DNA of 6,757 nucleotides from an uncultured Jannaschia sp. (GTDB taxonomy: Bacteria > Pseudomonadota > Alphaproteobacteria > Rhodobacterales > Rhodobacteraceae). A model generated the notes under the pieces. The model saw only the letters and a list, made by a program, of their open reading frames with translations, was not told the origin of the DNA and searched no databases. Position numbers and translations under genes: made by a program. Positions 1 to 4,974 of this stretch are shown piece by piece. The DNA lies in contig CALFSY010000272.1 in the NCBI GenBank assembly GCA_937916365.1, positions 1 to 6,757 on the forward strand, read 5' to 3'. Numbering within the stretch: position 1 is the first letter of the stretch; every line of letters starts with the position of its first letter.

Positions 1-552
1 GCCAAAACCCGATTGCAGCGTACAGTGACGCTGATTGGGATGATGGGGGCCGGAAAAACGGCCGTTGGGCGCGTGCTGGCGGCACAGTTGGACGCCGATA
101 TATGCGATTCCGATACCCAAATCGTTGAAAACGCGCGATTGACCATTCCGGAAATTTTTAACCGGTTTGGGGAGCCTTTTTTCCGTGACCAAGAAACCCA
201 CGTGATCGCAGATTTATTGGGTGGGGCGCCTTGTATTCTATCCGTCGGGGGGGGGGCGTGGTTGACACCGCAAAACCAAGCTATGATGCGTGCCAAAAGT
301 ATGGTGATTTGGTTGAATGTTGATCTAAATACTTTGTGGCAACGGGTGTGTGACAAAGATACCCGCCCGCTTTTACAAACGGAAAACCCCAAACAAACCC
401 TGGCTGATCTTTATGCGACGCGCACACCTATCTATGCCCTTGCCCCCCACCGTTTGGATGTTGCGGCGGATTGGTCGGTTGATGATACTGCGGCCCATGT
501 GTTGGCATTGATGACCCGGGCGGGGGCTGTAAGGGATGATGACGGATCATGA
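1..552 (+). CDS. aroK: Shikimate kinase, 5' end cut by the window edge
   Basis: Phosphorylates shikimate to shikimate 3-phosphate with ATP in the cytoplasmic shikimate pathway. Numbering from the TTG at base 13, the P-loop GMMGAGKT is at residues 9-16, the shikimate-binding Asp is in CDSD (D34), the conserved Arg is in FFRD (R58), the GGG motif is at 79-81, the lid Arg is in TRPLL (R118), and the late Arg is in YATRTPIY (R137). These positions match the well-studied E. coli numbering closely. The frame is open to base 1 (codons for A-K-T-R precede the TTG), and no Shine-Dalgarno stands before that TTG. I therefore take the Leu as internal and the true start as upstream of the window, missing only a short N-terminus. 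The stop TGA overlaps the aroB ATG (ATGA), so the two form an operon with translational coupling. The GGG motif is encoded by a run of ten G bases. Function is very secure; the start is not visible. Confidence 0.96.
   Translation, partial: AKTRLQRTVTLIGMMGAGKTAVGRVLAAQLDADICDSDTQIVENARLTIPEIFNRFGEPFFRDQETHVIADLLGGAPCILSVGGGAWLTPQNQAMMRAKSMVIWLNVDLNTLWQRVCDKDTRPLLQTENPKQTLADLYATRTPIYALAPHRLDVAADWSVDDTAAHVLALMTRAGAVRDDDGS
247..256 (+). repeat. Run of ten G bases inside aroK
   Basis: Ten consecutive G bases encode the invariant Gly-Gly-Gly of shikimate kinase and the first base of the following Ala codon (ggg ggg ggg gcg). It is the longest mononucleotide run in the window. A gain or loss of one base would frameshift the gene about two fifths of the way in, and this is also a spot prone to sequencing error. 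The frame is intact here, which argues that the count of ten is correct. Confidence 0.95.
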
Positions 553-1667
553 CCATGATGCACACTGTCACAGTTCCACTGCCCAATCGTGCCTATGAGG
601 TGCGCATCGGCGATGGTTTGATCGCACAAGCGGGCGATGCCGTTGCGCCGTTTTTAGCCCGCCCCCAAGTTTGGATTATTACAGAGGACACAGTCGCCCA
701 ACAGCACCTTGATACGTTACGCGCGGGGTTCGCGGTGGCAGGGATTGCAGCGCAAGCGCTGATCCTACCGCCGGGGGAGGCCACGAAAAGCTGGCCCCAC
801 ATAATCCGCGCCCTTGAGTGGTTGTTGACGGAAAAGGTTGAACGCCGCGATGTGATAATTGCCTTTGGCGGTGGGGTGATTGGTGATTTAGTGGGATTTG
901 CCGCCGCAATTTTGCGGCGTGGGGTGCGGTTTGTGCAAATCCCCACCACACTGTTGGCACAAGTCGATAGCTCGGTGGGCGGTAAAACAGGGATCAATAC
1001 CGCCCACGGTAAAAATTTGATCGGGGCTTTTCATCAACCCGCCCTTGTTCTGGCCGACATCGGGGTTTTAGACACGCTGACGTCCCGTGATTTTCTGGCC
1101 GGGTATGGTGAGGTGGCGAAATACGGCCTTTTGGGGGACGCGGAATTTTTCGTTTGGTTAGAACAAAATGGCCCGGCCCTGGCGGCGGGTGCACCCCGAT
1201 TACGGGCCGAGGCCGTGCGCCGATCTGTGCAGATAAAGGCCAACATTGTTGCCCGCGATGAAACCGAACAGGGGGATCGTGCGCTTTTGAACCTGGGCCA
1301 TACATTTGGCCACGCGCTAGAGGCCGCAACGGGATATTCTGACCGGCTGCTGCATGGCGAAGGCGTGGCAATAGGGTGTGTGTTAGCCTTTGATCTATCG
1401 GCAAAACTGGGCCTTTGTGCGCAGGAAGACCCAAGCCGCGTGCGCGCGCATTTTCAAACGATGGGTTTACGCCACACCTTGTCTGACATTCTAGGCGATG
1501 TGCCCGATGCCGATACGCTTTTGACCCTGATGGCGCAGGATAAAAAGGTGGTGGACGGCCGGTTGCAGTTTATCCTGGCGCGCGGAATCGGGCAGGCGTT
1601 TGTGGCCACAGACGTGCCGCGCGACGCGGTGCGCAGCGTTTTGGCAGAACATATCCCATCTCATTAA
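549..1667 (+). CDS. aroB: 3-dehydroquinate synthase
   Basis: Converts DAHP to 3-dehydroquinate, the second step of the shikimate pathway, using NAD+ and a divalent metal in the cytoplasm. In the 372-residue product the NAD-binding stretch FGGGVIGDLVGF is at about 106-117, followed by RGVRFVQIPTTLLAQVDSSVGGKTGIN (124-150, given here as the family signature). Metal ligands are E188 (GYGEVAKYG), H251 (NLGHTFGH) and H269 (LLHGEG), and the conserved DKK is at 331-333. Length is normal for bacterial AroB (about 350-380). ATG codons at 549, 555 and 558 are all in frame. I chose 549 because it overlaps the aroK stop and lies 13 bases after an AAGGG at 531-535; the other two are farther from any Shine-Dalgarno. 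It is the second gene of the aroK-aroB operon. The 3' end faces gpt with 12 bases between the stops and no hairpin there. Confidence 0.98.
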   Translation: MTMMHTVTVPLPNRAYEVRIGDGLIAQAGDAVAPFLARPQVWIITEDTVAQQHLDTLRAGFAVAGIAAQALILPPGEATKSWPHIIRALEWLLTEKVERRDVIIAFGGGVIGDLVGFAAAILRRGVRFVQIPTTLLAQVDSSVGGKTGINTAHGKNLIGAFHQPALVLADIGVLDTLTSRDFLAGYGEVAKYGLLGDAEFFVWLEQNGPALAAGAPRLRAEAVRRSVQIKANIVARDETEQGDRALLNLGHTFGHALEAATGYSDRLLHGEGVAIGCVLAFDLSAKLGLCAQEDPSRVRAHFQTMGLRHTLSDILGDVPDADTLLTLMAQDKKVVDGRLQFILARGIGQAFVATDVPRDAVRSVLAEHIPSH

Positions 1668-1679
1668 AATGTTTGGTTA

Positions 1680-2186
1680 TTATTCCGCCCCGCGATAAGG
1701 TTCGACGTATTGCAACGCCATATCCCAGGGAAAGAAAATCCAGGTGTCTTGGCTGACCCCTGTGATAAAGGTATCGACCATTGGTTCGCCTTTGGGTTTG
1801 GCATAGATCGTGGCACAATGCGCGCGTGGATATAGGGCGCGCACAATTTCCAGGGTTTTGCCGCTATCAACCAAATCGTCGATGATAAGCACGCCTTCCC
1901 CTTCGCTCATTAGGTTCGGGTCTGGTTTGTTAAGGATTTCCGGTTCTATCTGCGTTTGGTTGTTATAGGACTTCACGCTAATGGTATCGACCATGCGGAT
2001 GTCTAATTCGCGGGCGACGATCATGGCGGGGGCCATCCCGCCCCGGGTAATGGCCACAATCGCCCGCCATGCGCCATCGGGGCCGGGGCCGCGTTTGTCC
2101 AACCGCCAGGCCAACGCCCGTGCATCGCGGTGGATTTGATCCCACGACACGTGGAATCCTTTTTCGTGGGGTAGGGTGGTTACCAT
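1680..2186 (-). CDS. gpt: Xanthine/guanine phosphoribosyltransferase
   Basis: Salvages guanine, xanthine and less well hypoxanthine by joining them to PRPP to give the nucleotide 5'-monophosphates. The 168-residue product resembles E. coli Gpt (152 residues) along its whole length. It has the TRGGMAPA segment (47-54), matching SRGGLVPG in E. coli, the PRPP-binding loop IIDDLVDSGKT (101-111) with the acidic pair D103-D104, the base-contacting Lys in YAKPKG (K130), and QDTWIFFPWD (146-155) near the C-terminus, close to QDTWIEQPWD of E. coli. The extra length is mainly about six residues at the N-terminus plus short insertions near residues 33 and 85. Its ATG lies one base after the fabI stop. 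An AAGGA (minus strand, bases 2199-2195) inside the end of fabI sits 8 bases upstream of the ATG. It is therefore very probably the distal gene of a fabI-gpt transcript. No separate promoter is visible. Confidence 0.96.
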   Translation of the reverse strand: MVTTLPHEKGFHVSWDQIHRDARALAWRLDKRGPGPDGAWRAIVAITRGGMAPAMIVARELDIRMVDTISVKSYNNQTQIEPEILNKPDPNLMSEGEGVLIIDDLVDSGKTLEIVRALYPRAHCATIYAKPKGEPMVDTFITGVSQDTWIFFPWDMALQYVEPYRGAE

Positions 2187-2187
2187 G

Positions 2188-3000
2188 TTAATCGTCCTTA
2201 CGGTCCAATGTCATGTCTGGGGCCTCGGGGTTTTTCATACCGATGACGTGGTATCCACTGTCGACATGCAACACATCCCCCGTTACGGCACGCGCCATAT
2301 CCGACAATAGATATAGCGCGGATTGCCCAACCTCATCCTGCGTCACGGTGCGGCGCAAGGGGGCATTATGTTCGTTCCATTTTAGGATATACCGAAAATC
2401 ACCGATGCCTGATGCGGCCAATGTTTTAATTGTTCCGGCGCTGATCGCATTGACGCGGATACCGTCGCGCCCCAAATCTTCGGCCAGGTATTTGACCGAT
2501 GCCTCTAACGCGGCCTTGGCCACGCCCATGACGTTGTAGTGCGGCATAACCTTTTCCGCGCCATAATAGGTTAGGGTTAGCAAACTCCCGCCATTTGGCA
2601 TTAGTTTCGCGGCGCGTTGGCACATGGCGGTAAAGGAATAGACCGAAATATTCATTGTCACAGCAAAATTTTCCGCGCTGGTATCAACATACCGCCCCCG
2701 CAATTCGTTTTTATCGGAAAACCCGATCGCGTGAACGGCAAAGTCCAATTCCCCCCAGGTTTGTGCCAACGTGTCAAACAGGGCGTCAAAACTGCCCACA
2801 TCCCCCACGTCACACGGAATAATAAGATTGCTGCCCACCTGTTCGGCCAAGGGACGCACCCGTTTCAACAGTTGGTCCCCCTGATAAGAAAATGCCAATT
2901 CCGCGCCCTCGGCGGCCAGAGCCTTGGCAATACCCCATGCGATGGATTTATCGTTTGCAAGCCCCATAATAAGCCCGCGTTTTCCCGTCATCATTCCCAT
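2188..3000 (-). CDS. fabI: Enoyl-[acyl-carrier-protein] reductase [NADH]
   Basis: Reduces the trans-2-enoyl-ACP double bond with NAD(P)H, the last step of each type II fatty acid elongation cycle; target of triclosan and diazaborines. With the start used here the product has 270 residues, normal for FabI. It has GKRGLIMGLANDKSIAWG at the N-terminus (from residue 6), HAIGF with G93, the catalytic Tyr-x6-Lys in HYNVMGVAK (Y155, K162), and the upstream Tyr of TYYGAEK (Y145). Residues tied to triclosan or diazaborine resistance (Gly93, Met159, Phe203 in E. coli) keep the sensitive form. The frame continues to an ATG at 3081, adding 27 residues unlike any FabI I know; that ATG has AAGGG only 3 bases away. 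In-frame ATGs at 3012, 3000, 2994 and 2991 fit the family better. I chose 3000, preceded by GGGGG at a 5-base gap, but the start is uncertain by a few codons. One oddity is Thr190 where the loop normally reads AGP. First gene of a pair with gpt. Confidence 0.95.
   Translation of the reverse strand: MGMMTGKRGLIMGLANDKSIAWGIAKALAAEGAELAFSYQGDQLLKRVRPLAEQVGSNLIIPCDVGDVGSFDALFDTLAQTWGELDFAVHAIGFSDKNELRGRYVDTSAENFAVTMNISVYSFTAMCQRAAKLMPNGGSLLTLTYYGAEKVMPHYNVMGVAKAALEASVKYLAEDLGRDGIRVNAISAGTIKTLAASGIGDFRYILKWNEHNAPLRRTVTQDEVGQSALYLLSDMARAVTGDVLHVDSGYHVIGMKNPEAPDMTLDRKDD
2195..2199 (-). promoter_or_regulatory. Ribosome binding site of gpt within the fabI 3' end
   Basis: AAGGA on the minus strand, 8 bases before the gpt ATG at 2186, read through the penultimate fabI codons (Lys-Asp). 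With the fabI stop one base before the gpt start, this fixes the gpt start and suggests translational coupling. Confidence 0.75.
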
Positions 3001-3052
3001 CGCCGCCCCCATCAATTTGTTCAATACGCTTGTATTTGTGCCTGTGTATGGG

Positions 3053-3062
3053 ATTGCGCAAT
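3053..3062. promoter_or_regulatory. Perfect palindrome ATTGCGCAAT, candidate operator
   Basis: A 10-base perfect palindrome lying in the spacer of the weak fabI promoter-like pair, where a repressor would block polymerase. If fabI really started at 3081 it would instead be coding. The left half ATTGCGCA recurs in the dyad upstream of the MuiA-family gene (4943-4950). No regulator is known to me for this exact site. Confidence 0.3.
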
Positions 3063-3136
3063 TCGCTTCAAGATTGTGCATGAACCCTTGCCGTTAGTCC
3101 CTTATCGGCCTAGGGCAAAGCACTAAGATGTAAGAT

Positions 3137-3141
3137 AAGGG
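3137..3141 (+). promoter_or_regulatory. Ribosome binding site of pdxH
   Basis: AAGGG ends 7 bases before the ATG at 3149, the best spacing among the candidates. A GTG at 3146 directly before the ATG is in frame but would leave only 4 bases. The site therefore favours ATG 3149. Confidence 0.7.
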
Positions 3142-3148
3142 TGATGTG

Positions 3149-3769
3149 ATGACCGACCGCACGGGGATTTTTGCCGGTGATGATCCGTTTGATATTGTCA
3201 AAACATGGTTGGCCACAGCCCACGAACACGAACCCAATGACCCCAACGCAATGGCGTTGGCCACTGTTGATCAAGACGGGATGCCAAATGCGCGCATGGT
3301 TTTGTTGAAGGATATTGAACATCACGGCCTGGGTTTGGGGGCATTTGTATTTTACACCAACTACGACAGTGCAAAGGGGCGTGAATTGGCCACACATGAT
3401 CGCGCGGCGTTTGTGCTTCATTGGAAATCGCTGCGCCGTCAAATCCGTGTGCGCGGTTTGGTCGAAAAAGAACAAGGCCCACAGGCGGATGCGTATTATA
3501 ATTCCCGATCATTGCAAAGCAGGCTGGGCGCCTGGGCATCCAGCCAATCGCGGCCCTTGGACAGTCGCGCGGGGCTTTTGGCTGAGGTTGCGAAAGTGAC
3601 GGCAGAAAAAGGCGTTTCGCCCCCCCGCCCGCCGTTTTGGGGCGGTTTTCGGATCACGCCGATTGAAATTGAATTCTGGGCCAACGGTGCATTTCGGTTG
3701 CATGATCGGTTTCAATGGCACCGCGATTCAGACGGCGCCCCCTGGCGCGTGCGGCGGTTAAACCCATAA
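3149..3769 (+). CDS. pdxH: Pyridoxamine 5'-phosphate oxidase
   Basis: FMN-dependent cytoplasmic enzyme that oxidises pyridoxine or pyridoxamine 5'-phosphate to pyridoxal 5'-phosphate with oxygen, serving both de novo B6 synthesis and salvage. The 206-residue product has ARMVLLKD (48-55, FMN phosphate contacts), FYTNYDSAKGREL (68-80), HWKSLRRQIRVRG (91-103), SRSLQSRLGAWAS (119-131), the RPPFWGGFRI segment (160-169) and RLHDRF (183-188), whose Arg and His correspond to the substrate-binding Arg197 and His199 of E. coli. It ends in RRLNP, close to the typical RLAP C-terminus. All expected motifs are present and length is normal. It is divergent from fabI. The next gene, asd, starts 100 bases downstream and seems to be a separate unit. 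Confidence 0.97.
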   Translation: MTDRTGIFAGDDPFDIVKTWLATAHEHEPNDPNAMALATVDQDGMPNARMVLLKDIEHHGLGLGAFVFYTNYDSAKGRELATHDRAAFVLHWKSLRRQIRVRGLVEKEQGPQADAYYNSRSLQSRLGAWASSQSRPLDSRAGLLAEVAKVTAEKGVSPPRPPFWGGFRITPIEIEFWANGAFRLHDRFQWHRDSDGAPWRVRRLNP

Positions 3770-3869
3770 TTGGGTCTGATGGGGTAAACGAAACATTCTC
3801 CGACCACACAGACCTATTTCCCTTTTCCACCCCACGCGATAAGACACATGCACGTAAAAGGAGGATCCG
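3770..3869 (+). other. Intergenic leader between pdxH and asd
   Basis: About 100 non-coding bases that should hold the asd promoter and perhaps the pdxH terminator. I find no convincing -35/-10 pair. TGGGTCTG (3771-3778) can pair with CAGACCTA (3809-3816), one G-U included, and TGGGGT (3780-3785) with ACCCCA (3829-3834); the two stems cross, as in a pseudoknot. The first is followed by a pyrimidine-rich tract (TTTCCCTTTTCC). Stems this short are expected by chance in 100 bases, so this is only a candidate. Confidence 0.3.
3858..3864 (+). promoter_or_regulatory. Strong ribosome binding site of asd
   Basis: AAGGAGG, a full anti-16S match, ends 5 bases before the ATG at 3870. It is the strongest Shine-Dalgarno in the window and fixes the asd start. 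Confidence 0.9.
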
Positions 3870-4892
3870 ATGGGATATCGCGTCGCCGTTGTGGGCGCCA
3901 CGGGCAATGTGGGCCGCGAAATGTTAAACATCCTGGCCGAACGGCAATTTCCGGTTGATGACATCGCCGCATTGGCCAGCCGCAAATCGCTGGGCACTGA
4001 ATGCAGCTTTGGCGATACAACGTTGACCACCAAAGATTTGGACACGTTTGATTTCGCCGGATGGGACATCGCTCTGTTCGCCATTGGATCGGACGCCACC
4101 AAAACCTATGCCCCCCGTGCCGCCGCCGCGGGGTGTGTGGTGATCGACAATTCATCGCTGTATCGCTATGATCCCACTGTCCCTTTGGTGGTGCCCGAGG
4201 TCAACCCGCAGGCGGTTGACGGTTATGCTGCCCGCAACATCATCGCCAATCCAAACTGCTCGACCGCACAGATGGTTGTGGCCCTAAAACCCCTGCATGA
4301 TCGCGCGACCATACGGCGCGTCGTGGTGTCCACCTATCAATCGGTGTCAGGTGCGGGCAAAGATGCGATGGATGAACTGTGGGATCAAACCAAGGGCCTC
4401 TATGTGCCCGGTCAGGAAAAAGAACCATCGGTCTTTCAACACCAAATCGCCTTTAACGTCATTCCGCAAATTGATCGGTTTATGGAGGATGGATCAACCC
4501 GCGAAGAATGGAAAATGGTGGCCGAGACGAAAAAAATCGTTGATACGGCCATCAAAGTTACGGCCACCTGTGTGCGCGTGCCGGTGTTTGTAGGGCATTC
4601 TGAGGCCGTAAATATTGAGTTCGAGAATTTTTTGGACGAAGAAGAGGCCCGCGATATTCTGCGCGAAGCGCCCGGTGTGATGATTGTCGATAAACGCGAA
4701 GACGGCGGATACACCACACCGATTGATTGTGTGGGCGATTACGCCACGTTTGTTAGCCGCATTCGCCAAGATCCAACCCTTGAAAATGGCCTAAACCTAT
4801 GGGTTGTATCTGATAATCTGCGCAAAGGGGCGGCATTGAACGCAGTGCAAATTGCCGAAACGCTGGGCAAACGGGTTTTGAAAAAAGGGTGA
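3870..4892 (+). CDS. asd: Aspartate-semialdehyde dehydrogenase
   Basis: NADPH-dependent reduction of L-aspartyl 4-phosphate to aspartate semialdehyde, the branch point to lysine/diaminopimelate, threonine, methionine and isoleucine. The 340-residue product begins with the dinucleotide-binding VVGATGNVGREM (7-18). It has the phosphate-binding Arg in SSLYRYD (R99), the catalytic Cys in NPNCST (C130), the substrate Gln in YQSVSGAG (Q157), ETKKI (219-223), RVPVFVGHSEAV with the acid-base His (H243), and DNLRKGAALNAVQIAE (315-330) closing the NADP fold. Length and motif order fit the bacterial enzyme, closer to the Gram-positive/alphaproteobacterial type than to the longer E. coli form. It appears to be a single-gene unit with its own strong ribosome binding site and a hairpin with a T-rich tail after the stop. 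Confidence 0.98.
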   Translation: MGYRVAVVGATGNVGREMLNILAERQFPVDDIAALASRKSLGTECSFGDTTLTTKDLDTFDFAGWDIALFAIGSDATKTYAPRAAAAGCVVIDNSSLYRYDPTVPLVVPEVNPQAVDGYAARNIIANPNCSTAQMVVALKPLHDRATIRRVVVSTYQSVSGAGKDAMDELWDQTKGLYVPGQEKEPSVFQHQIAFNVIPQIDRFMEDGSTREEWKMVAETKKIVDTAIKVTATCVRVPVFVGHSEAVNIEFENFLDEEEARDILREAPGVMIVDKREDGGYTTPIDCVGDYATFVSRIRQDPTLENGLNLWVVSDNLRKGAALNAVQIAETLGKRVLKKG

Positions 4893-4904
4893 TATGTTGC
4901 GTTG

Positions 4905-4936
4905 ATCCCGGGCGGATAAACCCAAGGGATTTTCTT
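4905..4936 (+). terminator. Probable intrinsic terminator of asd
   Basis: ATCCCGGG (4905-4912) pairs with CCC (4921-4923) plus GGGAT (4926-4930), giving eight Watson-Crick pairs interrupted by a two-base AA bulge, with an 8-base loop. The stem is followed by TTTCTT. It lies 12 bases after the asd stop. The bulge and broken T-run make it weaker than a textbook case. Confidence 0.55.
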
Positions 4937-4942
4937 ATGTAA

Positions 4943-4959
4943 ATTGCGCACTGCACAAT
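4943..4959. promoter_or_regulatory. Near-perfect dyad upstream of the MuiA-family gene
   Basis: ATTGCGCA, one central C, then TGCACAAT: the arms match at 7 of 8 positions. It lies between the asd terminator and the ribosome binding site of the next gene, a usual operator position. It shares ATTGCGCA with the palindrome near fabI. TTGCGCA is also found within coding sequence (about 5564-5570), so the half-site alone means little. The palindromic layout is seen; the regulatory role is inferred. Confidence 0.3.
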
Positions 4960-4960
4960 G

Positions 4961-4971
4961 AAAAAGGGGGG
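4961..4971 (+). promoter_or_regulatory. Homopolymeric ribosome binding site (A5G6)
   Basis: Five A then six G bases end 3 bases before the ATG at 4975. AAGG and GGGG give partial matches to the anti-Shine-Dalgarno. It decides the start at 4975 over the out-of-frame ATG at 4958. Confidence 0.6.
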
Positions 4972-4974
4972 TAC

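Larger units (their letters stand above)
3001..3148. promoter_or_regulatory. Divergent control region between fabI and pdxH
   Basis: Because fabI and pdxH point away from each other, promoters for both should lie here. On the minus strand TTGAAG (3071-3066), a 17-base gap and TACACA (3048-3043) form a weak sigma70-like pair (4/6 and 3/6 matches). It would put transcription start near 3036, between the ATG at 3081 and the preferred fabI start. For pdxH, TAAGAT (3131-3136) is a weak -10-like hexamer without a clear -35, and it lies very close to the start codon. The placement is inference; only the gene orientation is certain. Confidence 0.4.

Noticed and set aside
13..15. TTG as the true start of aroK
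   Set aside because: There is no Shine-Dalgarno before it and the frame is open to the window edge with plausible codons, so the gene most likely begins upstream.
994..1434. Long minus-strand open frame opposite aroB, and similar long frames opposite fabI, asd and pdxH
   Set aside because: Shadows of well-supported genes, with composition unlike real proteins (Pro/Arg/Ser-rich) and no family resemblance.
3086..3119. TTTGCC-N17-TAACGG on the minus strand as the fabI promoter
   Set aside because: The -10 element matches consensus at only two positions, and the TTGAAG/TACACA pair downstream fits the likely start better.
3146..3148. GTG as the pdxH start
   Set aside because: It adds only one residue and leaves a 4-base gap from AAGGG; ATG at 3149 has the better codon and spacing.
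3762..3775. ACCCA-TAAT-TGGGT hairpin over the pdxH stop as a terminator
   Set aside because: Only five base pairs, includes the stop codon and lacks a T-run.
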